DNA from: Combretum micranthum | Taxonomy: Eukaryota > Streptophyta > Magnoliopsida > Myrtales > Combretaceae | Assembly: GCA_024138025.1 (NCBI GenBank) | Contig: JAMXBD010001453.1 | Coordinates: 248,001-312,000 of the forward strand | Reading direction: 5' to 3' | Length of the DNA stretch: 64,000 nucleotides | Shown: positions 1 to 11,846 of the stretch, in pieces | Numbering within the stretch: the stretch's first letter is position 1 | Layout of the letters: each line of letters opens with the position of its first letter | Made by a program: the position numbers and the translations under genes | The notes under the pieces: model-generated | Told to the model about the DNA's origin: nothing | Databases searched by the model: none | What the model saw: the letters and a program-made list of their open reading frames with translations, nothing else

Positions 1-1550
1 TTGATAAATCTTAAAATCCTAGAATTAGAGAAAAATATTAAGTATTAATAAAAGTTATATATAATCAAATAATTGTTCTAAATAGATAAAATAGGTAAGA
101 ATGGAAAATGAAATAAGCTAAATTTGTGAGTAATGTGATTTTTAAAAATAACAAAATAATTACATGAGATAATATAGGAGAAACACGGCAACACTAAGTA
201 ATAAACAAATATGATTAACTATATTAAGTTCGGTATAGAATAACATAAAATCAGTATTAGTCACTACCAAAGCTTGATAAATATTAAGTTTAGGAAACTA
301 GCCACGTATAGGAATTTAATTATATAATTTATTTTATATTGATGAATACTTTATTCATCTTACTAGGTGACCTTGATACACTAGAAGATCTCCCAGTTGA
401 TTATAACGATTGAGTCAGTATGAGCAGGTGAGTAATTCAGTCATATTGTACTGTTTGTGCTTGTAACTAGTTGAATATATAATGCAAAGATAATCAAACA
501 AATGATTTGTTGAAAGTATGTTGTGATCCGATTGTATGATTGTTAATTTATCCTTACAAAAGTGATAAAGCAATGATTTGATGTTGTGAAGTAGTGTGAT
601 GATAATTGTGTGTAATGTATGATCACCATGAAATTGAATAAGAACTATTGACTTAATAAAATAATTTGATCATGCATTGCACGAACTGCATTATTGCATA
701 TATAAAGGGATGACAGCCTGCTTCGTATTAATATTTCGGTTCTCCGTTAACGCTTGGTTGTTCTAATGTGTTAGTTCTTCCAAGGTTTTCTTTGTTCCAT
801 TGGTTCTACGAGAACTAAGTGGTAAAGAAGAACACCACCCGTAGTATCACTTTGAAATGATTAATACTTAGGGAGTTTCTAAGGTTGATATAGGAAATGG
901 TTAGTTTAATTGATTATATTAAAAGTGATAATCCTAAAACGAGAAATCGTTGATTTTCCTGTAAACTTAGTCTCTCATGGGTAGGTGGGTCATGGAGTAA
1001 TGGTTCTTCAACCCTGAAAAAGAGGGCATAAATCTTTTTCCTGTTTCGATTCTAGATCATCCAAACTTGTATTTGTGCATATGGTTGAGTGCTTGCATTA
1101 CATATGATTTGCTAATAACTTGTGTGATGTATGATATGTCTGGTTATTCATTGAGCTGTGGTTTCGCTCATACTCCAACAGTCTTTTCAGGTTTACCCTA
1201 CGACCCTGGTTAGTCACTTCCAGGAACATGGCTCCGATAAGAGCTTAGGAGCTGGAAGTCTATGGTTATACTTTGGATTAATGGTTATGTACTCCTAGAA
1301 TAGATTATCTAGTGCTATTTCATTAGATGTGTACTACAGTAAGACTACCTGGTTTGTAATAGTTTTGTGATACTTTATGATTAAGATAGCAGTTATTCAT
1401 TAATTTATTTCTTACATGTATTTATCATTTCTTATCATGCAACTAAAAGATCATGTTGTTTTGGAAACCTGTCATTCTTTGAAGGTAATCTAGTGATAGT
1501 ATTCAAGTGGGACTTGTTTACTTCTACTAAGGTACCCTCGGGGCATGACA
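1..1550 (+). repeat. LTR-like end of a retroelement (copy D)
   Basis: No gene is visible. The stretch ends at 1550 in GGGGCATGACA, whose reverse complement TGTCATGCCCCGAGG is a typical terminus of plant gypsy LTRs. A TATA box (TATATAAAG, 699-707) is followed by a leader-like stretch, so the likely orientation is plus with transcription starting near 730. The terminal motif is related to those ending at 3738 and 46339 and to the one starting at 61383. The other end lies outside the window or has decayed. The LTR identity is inferred from the terminal motif and promoter; no polyprotein is attached. Confidence 0.45.
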
Positions 1551-2369
1551 ATGACCATACTATTATAGTCTTACTAAAAATTTTATGGGAATAAAAGGAG
1601 TTATTTTCTTTGCATAAAAATTGGACTAAACTCCCAATAAACATGATTTTAAAACTTAGGAAAAATTCTCATTTAAAACCAAGGATGATTTTGTTATAAA
1701 ATTTTCAAGAAAACAAAATAATTTATTTTCTTGTACATAAAATAGGAATAGACTCTCAAGGAAAAGTAGATTGATTTTTTCAAAACTTAGGAGAGATTTT
1801 CAACTTGAACTTAGGATAGCAATTTAACTGCCCCTTTACTAAATAATGAAATGAACCTATTTTTATGTTTATAATTCTTTGTTATGCAAGATTTATTAAA
1901 AACTTATTTAAATGGTTTGTACCAACACTTTGAGAAATATTAAGAACCAAACAATTTTTCTAAATTAAACTCAAAAGCAACCCACTAGTTAACAACTCAC
2001 TTAGAAAATAAAATTGGTAAAATCAAGTATTTAAAATATAAGATTGATCTTTTTATGAAGTTAAGAAAATATGAAAATAATAGTTATAATAAGAAAACAC
2101 TTATTTACAATAACTTACAATTTTAGTTTCCTTCCAACAATTTAAAGAAAGCTTTTGTGAACTTCATTTTTCCAACTTCTAGAATGTATTGTTTTATAAA
2201 AAAATCATTATTGGGACAACACCACTAGAATCATACATGTAATGTGAGCTTATATGTATACAAAAAATAAAGGGTTTTTCAACTATATAAATACTTATGT
2301 CTTTGCTATGGAATTTTTGAATGAAATAGAATTTAGAAAAATTACAAATTGAAAGCTAGAAATTTTGTG
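1551..2369. other. AT-rich non-coding stretch
   Basis: This is AT-rich sequence with short A/T runs and no supportable ORF. It loosely resembles 44300-44940 in composition and may be the left part of the LTR-like repeat that follows. I see no RNA gene or promoter that I would defend. Confidence 0.4.
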
Positions 2370-3738
2370 TCAGTTTTATACCGACTTGTTTCAAAACCCA
2401 AATGGCTTTAAATATTAAAAATAATCTTATAACTAGATAGATCTTTTCGAGTAGGTAGAAAATGACATCTAATATGTGAAATTTCAAGTTAAAATGAGCA
2501 AGTTATGACTGCTTTAAGTTGAAGTTTCTCTTAACCTGAATTTTGATGAAAATAATAAAATAGAATTAGATAACTTAAGTAGATCTTGGATGAAATACTC
2601 ATTTCGGATATTTCTTTTGTTTAGGTGATGAGGACCAAGACTTTTTCTTTCTTGAAGATTACTTTGACTGATAGAGATCATTATGGTCAAGTGAGTTTTC
2701 CTTTACGCTTTATGTATTCACACATTTGGTTTTAAAGTAGGACACTAGAATTTAGAAAAAAATAAAATTGGTATGCATGTGGGATTATCATGGGAAATAT
2801 GTATGTGATTCGTTATGCTATGTGTGCGAATATTGATTCATCGCCTTAAATGAGAATAATTGCGGATTGAAAATTCCTTATAACTAATTGATCATGCATA
2901 TCACTCAGAATATCATGTTCTCATTTTGCTACTGCTCCTCAGCGTGGGACAGGAAAGGTAAGCAACCTAGCTACATCTTGAGAAATTAGGATGTTTGCGG
3001 AATATGGTGTAGCTGAGCCGGATTGATTAGTTCAGGTGAGGAAAGCTTGGGGATTAGTAGTACGGTTGATTGGAACCCCAACACATACACGCTAATTTCA
3101 AGAAAGTCATTGAACCCATTCAAATCATTCCCTAAACTTGAATAGAGAGCATAAGTCCATTCTACATACATATCTGGATAATCGTATGTATTTGTTTGAT
3201 CATATGGTTATTGCATTTTATATGCTTGCTAATAGACTTGTTTGATTGTTTTTTTATGGGCACTTTTGAGTAAGAAATGTCTCACTAAGCTCGTTATGCT
3301 TGCCCTCCAATAGATTTTTGATGTCGTAGGATCTTTGTTTTTGCACCGAGACCACCCTGTCCATCCAGGTAGGACTTATGCTTTTAGGAACCTTTTAGGA
3401 GAATTCTATTCGAAAACTTTATAGTAGCTTTCCTTGAAATCTTTGGTTATAGTTATCTATTTTAGTAAGACTATGTTTATTTTAGGGATTTATCAGGGAA
3501 ATGCTCCTATGATATTATAAGACTATGACCTTTAAGTTATGAATATAAATGTTAAAGTATTTTCTTGGTTGCTATGTTTTTACTACCTTGAATGCCATAT
3601 CCTACCGATGTCTCCTTTGATGTGGAAGTATGCCTTGCATATGGTGTCAAAGCTTTTGATGACTAAGGAATGTCATTCCTAAGCTCTAATATCGTATGTG
3701 GTAGACTATCACGTTTATGGTATCTTTGAGGCATGACA
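2370..3738 (+). repeat. LTR-like dispersed repeat, copy A
   Basis: It shares a conserved block (2440-2530, containing CGAGTAGGTAGAAAATGAC and AAAATGAGCAAGTTATGA) with 45045-45140 on the plus strand and with 62720-62830 on the minus strand. A second shared block, near GCATGCCTTGCA / TGTCAAAGC, lies about 120 bp before the end. The end at 3738 is GAGGCATGACA. The order and spacing of the blocks are the same in all three copies, so these are members of one LTR family, probably solo LTRs or fragments. No coding sequence is attached. Confidence 0.6.
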
Positions 3739-6205
3739 AGGAGCTTATGACTAATTACTAGATTACAATGATCTTACCTTAAACTAGGCAAATTGATGCC
3801 GATTTAGTTATTGTCTTTCAAGAACTTAATGCCTAATTACGCAAAATGACAAAGTAAACAACAATAGTATAAAGTGCAATAATAAAAGAGTAAAGGATAG
3901 AAGAGATAATGTCATGTCTTGAATTAAGATCAAGGCATGTCCAGTTGCTAGGTTTCCTTAAAAAATATTTTATTGTGAACATTTACTAGCCAATTTTAGA
4001 TTAAGAACATAATTATATTTTCAAATAATTAGATTTAGCAGCGGAAAAATAAACTTTATAAAAACATTTCATATTGTACTCCCAAGAGTATATCAACTTC
4101 CAAAACAAAAACCATACCATTAGGTAACTCATATACCTTTTTATGATGGTAAAATAAAGATTTAAATATTAAATTACAAAACATTGGCTCTACAACTAGC
4201 CCCCTTACAGAAAATATGGACTTGAAAAGATACAAATCCATTTCTTAAACAAAATAAAATAAAATACAACCACAATCTGAATCCGCTTCACGCATCATCT
4301 AAATCCTTTATGTCATCCCATATACCTGATTCAATCATAAACAATCGAACACAACACCTGAAAAGGAAAGAATAATGAGCAGAATCTTAGTATATAGTAA
4401 TATAAGCACACACAGATAATACACATGCTTAAACACATGCAATACAATAAAAAACAAGTTATTATCCTTAAATTAAAGTGAAACAAGCAACATAGGAGCA
4501 TTCATACTTTGAAACAGGCCTCCAGCAATATAAGGGTCCTGAGTAATAAAGTTGCTAAGGCGATTGATATAAGCAGCACAAATACTTATATTTTCTATAT
4601 TTAAGTGAAAAAGAAAATAGCCTTACCTAATGTCCACAACCATTACACAGTTTTACTTATCTCACTTTGTGACACCATTTAGTTCAATCGGTCCCATAAA
4701 CGTGAACTAAACCATGTTACTTCCTTCCAAGCTAAAGTAAATGTTACATCATTACCATTTACCCTATTGGCTACTTGTCGAGCTACTTATAAATTATCAT
4801 TACATCATGATAAGGAGGTAGCCTAAGCGCCTAACTACTATGCCTGGCTCCTGATAAGGTTGTTACTTTCCAAACCGGATTAAACAATACAAGCATAAGC
4901 AACACTCATCAATTAGGCTATCTTTAGGTTTTAGTTCATTAGGAATGCCTATCCTAACAAACAACAAGCACATCATTGTGTACCTTAAAGATGGCTTAAT
5001 TAATGAGTGTTGCTTATGCTTATGTCATTTAATTCGGTCTAGGGAGTAATAGCCTTGTCTGGAGCTAGGCATAATAGTTAGATGCTTAGGCTGCCTCCTT
5101 ATCATGATGCAATGACAATTTATAAGTGGCTCGACAGGTAGTTGATAGGGAAAATGGTATCAACATAACATTTTCTTAAGCTTAGAAGGAAGTAGCATGG
5201 TTTAGTTCACGTTTTGGGATCGGTTGGACGAAATGATGTTATGGACTGAGATAAGTAAAATTGTGTAATGACTTTGGATCCTAAGTGAGGCTATTTTCCT
5301 TTTTGCTTAGGTATAGGAGATATAAGTATCCGGATTGCCTATATCAATCGCCTAAGCAACTGTTGTTACTCAAGACTCTTAGATTCCCAAAGGCTTGTTC
5401 TGAATGTGAGTGCTCCTGTGTTACTTATTTCATTTTAATTTAAAGATAATAACTTGTTTATTGCATTAAATTAGCTTAAGCATGTGTGTTATCTTGTGTG
5501 TACTTGAGTTATTGTGTACGAGGATTTAGCTCATTGTTCTTTTCTTTTCAAGTGTTGTTTGAATTGTTGATGATTGAATCGGGTATATGGGATGGGATGA
5601 CTTAAAGGATTTAGATGATGATGAAGCGGATTAAGATCGTGGTTGTATTTTATTTTATTTTATTTAAGAACTAATTTATGTCTTTTCAAGTCTATATTTT
5701 CTGTAAGGGCTAGTTATAGAGCTCATGTTTTGTAATTCAATTTTTAAAGCTTTGTTTTACCATCATAAAAGGTATATGAGTTACCTGATTGTATGGTTTT
5801 GTTTTGGAAGTTAATGTACTCTTGTGAGTAGAATATGAAATGTTTTAATAAAGTTTGTTTTCTGCTGCTAAATCTAGTTATTTGAAAATCTAACTAAATG
5901 TTCTAAGAATCTAAAACTAGCTGGCAAATATTCACGATAAATATATCTTTTAAAGAAGGTTATGCATGTAATACATAAGGTATTATATGTGGTGACTGGA
6001 CATGCCTTGATCCTAAGTCGAGGCGTAACATTATCTCTTCTATTCTTTACTCTTTTATTATTGTACTTTATATTATTGTTGTTTACTTTGTCATTTTACA
6101 TAATTAGGTATCAAGTTCTTTAAAAGACAATAATTAATCCGACATCAATTTGTCTAGCCTAAGGTAGGTTTACTACAATCTAGTAATTAGTCACAAGCTC
6201 TTGTA
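3735..6205. repeat. giant imperfect inverted repeat (arms about 1.2 kb)
   Basis: The left arm (about 3735-4935) is the reverse complement of the right arm (about 4985-6205), with a loop of about 50 bp. Anchors I matched by eye: ATGACTAATTACTAGAT at 3748 pairs with ATCTAGTAATTAGTCA near 6178; the block CAAGGCATGTCCAGT at 3932 pairs with ACTGGACATGCCTTG near 5996; and CAACACTCAT near 4902 pairs with ATGAGTGTTG near 5003. The arms differ by scattered substitutions and small indels. Each arm contains an LTR-like terminus (TGTCATG near 3911; GGCGTAACA near 6029) plus about 175 bp beyond it, so the inversion copied more than an LTR. A transcript through it would form a long hairpin. Confidence 0.85.
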
Positions 6206-6434
6206 GATCATGACCTTGAATACTCCCACTAAGCTATACTTGAACAATCGGTACACTTGTCTGTAGCTTTCACACTTAAATTGATTTTTATTAAAAACTT
6301 GCATCTGCAGTTGTTTGACAAATGTAAGATTAACGAGAGAAAATACACATTTAAGCAGTGATGAAGTGCTTTAAAATGACAAATCCTGGAGAGATGGTAT
6401 TTTTTCTTAGAATGGAGATTAAGTAGCATGTTTA
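6206..6434. other. spacer between inverted repeat and copia remnant
   Basis: This short AT-rich spacer contains no supportable gene. Confidence 0.4.
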
Positions 6435-7254
6435 AGACATTTTTTATGTGAGCAAAAAAATGCTGAGGAAATTCTTAAGAGATTTCATATGGACAGTTGC
6501 AAGTCTATTTCCACTCCCATCAATCATAAAGAACAATTAATTAAAGATGATGGATCAAAGAAGGTTAATGAGTCATTTTATAGCAATCTAGTTAGATGTT
6601 CGATGTATGTTATTGCAAAAAGACCTATCATTCTTCATGCTATCTCTATGTTTATTAGATTTCTTCATTATGCTAATGATGAACAATTCAAAACTGCTAA
6701 AAAAGTGTTGAGATATATCAATGAAAATACTAATCATGGAGTCACATATGAACAAAAATAATTAACTAGCTTCCATGGATTTTCTGATATGATTTGGTAA
6801 GATCAACTGAGGATATGAAAAGTACATCTGGATATTATTTTTCTCTACATCTGGAATATTTTCTTAGAGCTCAAAGAAGCAAAAGATTGTTGCACAATCA
6901 TCAACTGAAGGGAAATTTGTTGCTACTACAAGGGCTGCTAATCAAGCACTTTGGATTAGAAATTATTGGTTGATTTACATAAGGAGCAGAAAGAAAGCAC
7001 AAAGATCTTTGTTAACAATCAAGCAGCAATTGCAATTTAGGAAAATCAGTTTTTTTTTTTTTTTTTTAAGAACAAAGCACTTCAACATCAAGTTATATTT
7101 TTAAAAAAAAGTCCAAAATGAGGGAGAAGTTCAGGTAAAATATTTTAGATTTGAAGAACAAGTAGCTAATGTCTTTACCAAGTCTTTACCTTATGAAAAG
7201 TTTGAGAATCTAAGGAAGAAGATAGGAATTTCCAACTAATGACTCAAGGAGGAA
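6435..7254 (+). pseudogene. Ty1/copia pol remnant (end of RT and RNase H)
   Basis: The open segment 6489-6761 encodes the end of the copia reverse transcriptase domain (RVT_2 type): the STPIN-like motif after MDSCK, then the 'Y..L...MY...RP.I..A.S...RF' block, then 'F..AK.VLRYI..T...G..Y'. Upstream, 6435-6488 gives the matching KNAEEILKRF stretch in another frame. Downstream, RNase H segments lie in shifted frames: the 'STEGKFVATT.AANQALWIRN' region near 6900 and 'KIFVNNQAAIAI' near 7000. They are interrupted by frameshifts, stops and a poly-T run near 7050. Integrase and gag are missing. It is a dead, 5'-truncated copy. Confidence 0.85.
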
Positions 7255-7400
7255 TGTTAAGACTATGCCTCAATATTTGCTATGAGTTGCTAGTTTTTAG
7301 GGAATAATCATTTGTTTTGTTGATTTATTTTTATCTTTCAATTACTAATCATTTTAGATTAGGTAAGCAATAGAATAGGAATTTATTTTAGAATTTTAGG
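7240..7400 (+). mobile_element. polypurine tract and start of copia 3' LTR
   Basis: The purine-rich AAGGAGGAA (7246-7254) is followed at 7255 by TGTTAAGACTATGCC, the usual PPT-then-TG junction of a 3' LTR. It sits directly after the RNase H remnant, as expected for copia. The end of this LTR was not located. Confidence 0.6.
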
Positions 7401-7789
7401 ATACGTTTATTTTTTAAATTATGCATTTTATGTATTTGAGATTGTTGGTATCGATAAATGTGAGTCCCATCTTCTTCTCCAATAGATGTAGATGACCAGG
7501 ACAACAATGATAATGGTATGATGGAGGATGTTGATGGTAATGGCATAAAAAATGGTGGCATGGTGGATAAGTTAGAGATTGGTGATATATTTTAATTGAT
7601 TCTTTTCTTGATCTAAAATGACCATTATAATAGTTGGGCAAGTTCTTTTGTTGAACATCAATGGAATAGAATTGTGCATTCGAAAATGTGAAAAGTAGTA
7701 AGTGCTTCTCCTTTAGTTGGTTTAAATTTCCTACTCCCATGTTGGTAAAGAGTTTACACTATTAAAAATGAGGGAAGATTAACAACATA
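7401..7789. other. non-coding, possibly rest of copia LTR
   Basis: No gene is supported. The 108-codon reading frame on the minus strand (7414-7740) has low-complexity His/Tyr/Pro content and no recognisable domain, so I do not treat it as coding. The sequence may be the body of the LTR that starts at 7255. Confidence 0.35.
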
Positions 7790-8360
7790 TCAAGCAACAT
7801 ATGAGATGAAATGGTTTAATTTAGGCTCGCAAGTTCAATGCATGCTCAATCTCTCATTTAAACTCACAAGCCGATTCACAAACAAGCTTGCTGATTGACT
7901 AATGAATAAGCTCATGAATTTTTATGATATATTATATATCCATGTATAATTAAAATAAAAAATTAATTTTTTAATATATATAAAAGTGTATATGTTTTTC
8001 ATCTCTTACACATTGTACTTATGTTTTAAAAATAAAATATGAAAAACTTAACTGGAAAATAAATTGAATCTGAGCTCAAAATAAAACTCATTTATCTAAA
8101 TGAATTAACGTCGAACTTGAATTTTAGAATCACTAAAAATCTCAGCTCAGCTCGAGTTTAATTTATAAATGAATTGAGTTCATGTTCGAAATAAAAACTT
8201 GTTCATCTAAATTAGCCAAGCTTAAGCATGAATTTGAAACTTCATATTAAGCTCAGCTCGAGTTTAAACTTGAAAAATTTTAAATGAGTCAAGCATGAGC
8301 CTTCAAAGCTTAACTCAGCTCAGCTCTACTCGGTTTGACTCATTAGTGATCCTACTAGAC
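7790..8360. repeat. AGCTC/GAGCTT-rich decayed repeat element
   Basis: Clusters of CTCAGCTCG, AGCTTAA and GAGCTC-like words run through the region on both strands. The same vocabulary occurs at 59850-60260. This style is common in non-autonomous plant DNA elements with self-complementary interiors. I could not define termini or a target-site duplication. Confidence 0.4.
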
Positions 8361-8799
8361 ATTCATTGATATGATTGTGATCAATTTAAAATTAGTTAGA
8401 GTGTTATGAATTTAGTAACAATAATTGGGTTATTTGTAAATAATTATCACTAATTATAAATGGTTTGATTATTTAATAAATTAACTGTCATATAAAATAG
8501 TATAAATAGTTAATTTTAAATAAAATACATCCATCTATTAAATTTAAAATATTGACTCAAACTAAAGACAACTATGCTTCCTTATTTATTTATTATTTGT
8601 TTTTGCAATCTAGTTATGTAAGACGCTACTAATAGTGCTATTGTTTTCCATAGTCAATTTTACATTCCATAGCATTGTTTAGAGATCCAATCTTGTTGTA
8701 CAAGAACAAAAAAATAAGTAGCAATAATTTAAAGACGTCAATGCATGTAACAGCATGAAAAAATTAATCACATGCATATGTGTTCTTTCAAAAGTTAGA
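8361..8799. other. AT-rich non-coding stretch
   Basis: Nothing coding or structured was found apart from A/T-rich sequence. It is the flank of the short LTR element that starts at 8805. Confidence 0.4.
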
Positions 8800-8804
8800 A
8801 TCAA

Positions 8805-9828
8805 TGTTAAATCATGTGGAGGTTACAATCTTGTTTTGACAAAAAATCTGGATTGCACAAATGCTTCACAACTTAGTTAAGTTACATTTAATAAACAAAA
8901 CTTGTTCGTGAAATGTTTGAGTTATGTGTGCATATATATGTTTGTGATTTTTGTTTGTGCTTATTGTTTCAGGTTGTTTGAAGAACATTTTTTTCCTTGA
9001 TTCCTTTATAATCTTTTAAAGAGCTAGATATGAAAGTTGTAAATCTCTCTCTGAGTTTTCTATAACATCTTTAATCACCTTAATCAGAATCTGGATGAGA
9101 AAGTTATGGCTAAAATACAAAATAGTGTTGAATTGATCAGTGACTTCCAAGGGAAAGACCATGCCCTCAATTTTGGATGCAATTCCAACCATCAAAGGGC
9201 ATGACTTGCACAGGCTATCGATAGAGATTTGGATCGGCTTACTGGTAGGAAAAAAAATAGCGATTACAGACATTGAAATTCGATTGTTGGTGGTCGTTTT
9301 GAGGGGCAACGACTAGCTTGTTCTGAGAGCTTATAAATAGAGTGTTTAAGGGTGTCTTTTTGTAGAGATTATGTGAAAATACTCTCTCATTTGGTTTTTT
9401 TTTTTTCCTGTTGAGTGAATGGTGCCATGTTGAGATTAGTAAGCTAATATTATAAGGCATTATTGACACTCTTGTTTGTATTTCGTTTAAGTATTTAGTG
9501 AAGTCTTCATGTGTTGAGACACTGTTGTGAAGTTCTCTTTGTGAGACATTGTTTGAAACGAATGGATGAAGTGGAGTCCTTCTTGAGTGAGACAATTTGT
9601 GGATCATGGAGATTGGAGGGGTAAGGGTTAAACTCAATGTTAAATCTGGTGTGATCTTCTCCTTACCTTATCTTATTATTATTATTATTGAAATTGTATG
9701 AATTGGGCATAATTTTTTTTCAAAATAATAGTTGGTTAAGTGAGACTAAAATTGGTTTAGAAACTTGTCTTGTAACTTATAGCTTTTGTATGCATGTAAA
9801 AGTCTAGTTGTCTTTTCTTTATCAACTA
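8805..9828 (+). repeat. 5' LTR of the short LTR element
   Basis: It starts TGTTAAATCATGTGGAGG. A TATA box (TTATAAATAG) lies at 9331-9340. The exact 3' boundary is uncertain by a few bases because the terminal CA has decayed (ATCAACTA). It aligns throughout with 10320-11407. A frame of 97 codons on the minus strand at 9016-9309 and one of 132 codons at 9239-9637 are not conserved in the other LTR and are not genes. Confidence 0.8.
9332..9340 (+). promoter_or_regulatory. TATA box of the 5' LTR
   Basis: TATAAATAG is preserved at the equivalent place in the 3' LTR (10845), which marks the element's U3/R promoter. Confidence 0.6.
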
Positions 9829-10319
9829 TTGCTATAAGAATGGGTCATTTAGATTTAATGGTTAACCGTATCTTAGAAAAAGTTTTTAGGTTTTAAAAAC
9901 ACTAGGCTTGTGTGTTTTTATGTTAAAAATAAAGTTGTTTATTAAGTGCAACTTATGTCCTTTAGTTAAGGATTATATCTTTCAACCAAATGAGCTTTTA
10001 GCTGGATGCTTAACTGAGAGGCAGTGTTAAATTGCAGAGGAGAAAATTGTACAATGATTATCCTAATAAAAAAATGGGAAGATTGATGAACGAGGGAGGT
10101 TATATCTTGTTGTGATGAGGAAATGCATTGCAAAAATACTCAAAGACTTAAGCTGCATTTAATAAGTTTTTTATTAAATGTAACCTAGCATCCTTTAATT
10201 AAGCATTATATCTTTTATCAAATAAGCTTTAAACAAATCAAATGCTAAATTGAAGGAAACTGCTAAGTTGAGGGAGAGCAATATTATGCAATGATTGTTC
10301 TCATAAAAAAGGGGGAGAT
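9829..10319 (+). other. internal region with a duplicated end segment
   Basis: There is no coding content. The segment about 9930-10150 is repeated as about 10155-10395. Each unit runs through 'CAATGATT...CTAATAAAAAAA/TCATAAAAAA', a polypurine stretch and then a copy of the LTR start (GAGGGAGGTTATATC at 10095; the true LTR at 10320). So a PPT plus about 70 bp of LTR start has been duplicated inside the element. Confidence 0.6.
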
Positions 10320-11237
10320 TGTTGAACCATGTGGAGGTTATAATCTTATTTTGATGAGAAAATGGATTTCAAAAATACTCCATAACTTTGTTAAGGTTTA
10401 TTTAATAAACAAAACATGTTTGTAAAATTGTTTGAGTTATGTGTGCATATATATGTTTATGTTTTTTGTTTGTGCTTATTGTTGCAGGTTTTTTGAAGAA
10501 TAGTTTAGGCTTGATTTCTTTGGAATCTCTTAAAGATCAAAATATGAAAGTTGTAAATCTCTCTCTAGGCTTTCCATAGCATGTTGAGTCACATTAATTG
10601 AAGTCCAAAAAAGAAAATTATGGCTAAAATACAAAATATTGCTGAGTTAATTAGTGATTACCACAAGAAAGATTGTGCCCTTGATTTTGGACACGATTTC
10701 GACCTTCAAGGGCATGACTTGCATTGGCTAATCGGTAAGGATTTGGACCGATTCACAATAGGCCAAAAAATGGCCATTACAAACTTTGAAATCCAACCCT
10801 TGGTGGCCGTTTTAAGAGGTAATAGCTAGCTTATTTTGAGAGTTTATAAATAGAATGTTTGGGGTGTTTTTATGTATGAGGGTAGTGCTTAATTGGTAGA
10901 AATTATGTGAAAATATTCTCTTAATTTGAATTATTTTTGTTGAGTGAATAGTGCTATAGTGAGATTAGTGAGCTAGTATTATAAGGCACTATTCACACTA
11001 TTGTTTGTATTTTGTTTGAGTGTTTTGGTGAAGTTCTCATGTGTTGAGGCAACTCAATGAAGACCTCAAGTGTTGAGGCATTGTTGTGAAGTCCTCTTTA
11101 TGAGGCATTGTTTAAAATGAATGGATGATGTGAAGTCCTCATTGAGTAAGGCAATTTGTGGACCGTGGAGACAAAAGGGTAGGTTGAACTCTACATTAAA
11201 TTCAATATGATCTTCTCCTTCCCTTATCTCTTTATTA

Positions 11238-11268
<31 letters not shown>

Positions 11269-11407
11269 TAAATTGCATGAATTAGGCATAAATTTTTAAA
11301 AGAGATAATGGTTGGTTAAGTAAGATTAAAATTGGTCTAAAAGCCCTCCTTGTAGTTTGTAGCTTCCACATGCGTGTAAAAGCCTAGTCATATTTTATTT
11401 GTCTACA
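10320..11407 (+). repeat. 3' LTR of the short LTR element
   Basis: It starts TGTTGAACCATGTGGAGG right after the polypurine tract, has a TATA box at 10845-10852 and ends CTACA before the ATCAA duplication. It contains an ATT microsatellite (11231-11269) longer than that in the 5' LTR. The frame of 69 codons at 10620-10829 lies inside the LTR and is not intact in the 5' LTR. Confidence 0.8.
11231..11269. repeat. ATT microsatellite
   Basis: This is a run of ATT/TTA trinucleotides within the 3' LTR. The corresponding 5' LTR position (9665-9685) has a shorter run, so it has expanded or shrunk since insertion. Confidence 0.9.
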
Positions 11408-11412
11408 ATCAA

Positions 11413-11812
11413 AATTTGGAGATTTTCATTACCATAAAGAATTTGGAATCAACACTATTATGTCAAGATGATAAAGGTTGGAGTTATTAATACAGTAAGA
11501 GCAAGATTCAATAGGATAGAATTTCACAGTTAATCGATTTTTCAATTTCCATAGGATGGCTCATAATGTAAGGTTTAAAACGTCTTTATATGCTAAGGAA
11601 AGGGAAACCTTAAACTTCAATCAATAGTTATTGCTTCCACTTTCTGTGAATGGGGAATAGCATGTTGGTGATTGAGACATTCAAAACAGTAACCACATTA
11701 TTTGGGGAGCACGACCTATAGCCAATAACCTACACATGTCAGGTGTCTCACAGGTGAGTTCGGTTTTCTTTTTATTCGTTTTTTTTTTTCTTTATCTTTT
11801 ATTTGTTATATC

Positions 11813-11846
<34 letters not shown>

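Larger units (their letters stand above)
8805..11407 (+). mobile_element. short non-autonomous LTR retrotransposon, complete
   Basis: Two direct repeats of about 1.03-1.09 kb flank an internal region of about 490 bp. The target-site duplication is ATCAA at 8800-8804 and 11408-11412. Both LTRs start TGTT and the 3' copy ends in CTACA. A diverged initiator-Met-type primer site follows the 5' LTR (TTGCTATAAGAATGG near 9829) and a clean polypurine tract (AAAAAAGGGGGAGAT, 10305-10319) precedes the 3' LTR. There is no gag or pol, so it must have been moved by enzymes of another element. The long LTRs and short core fit a SMART/TRIM-like non-autonomous derivative, though the LTRs are longer than usual for TRIMs. 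Confidence 0.85.

Noticed and set aside
7414..7740. 108-codon minus-strand frame
   Set aside because: Low-complexity His/Tyr/Pro content, no domain, and it lies in the expected body of a copia LTR.
10620..10829. 69-codon frame MAKIQNIAEL... on the plus strand
   Set aside because: It lies inside the 3' LTR of the short LTR element. The same sequence in the 5' LTR (9105-9315) has a broken frame, so there is no selection for protein.
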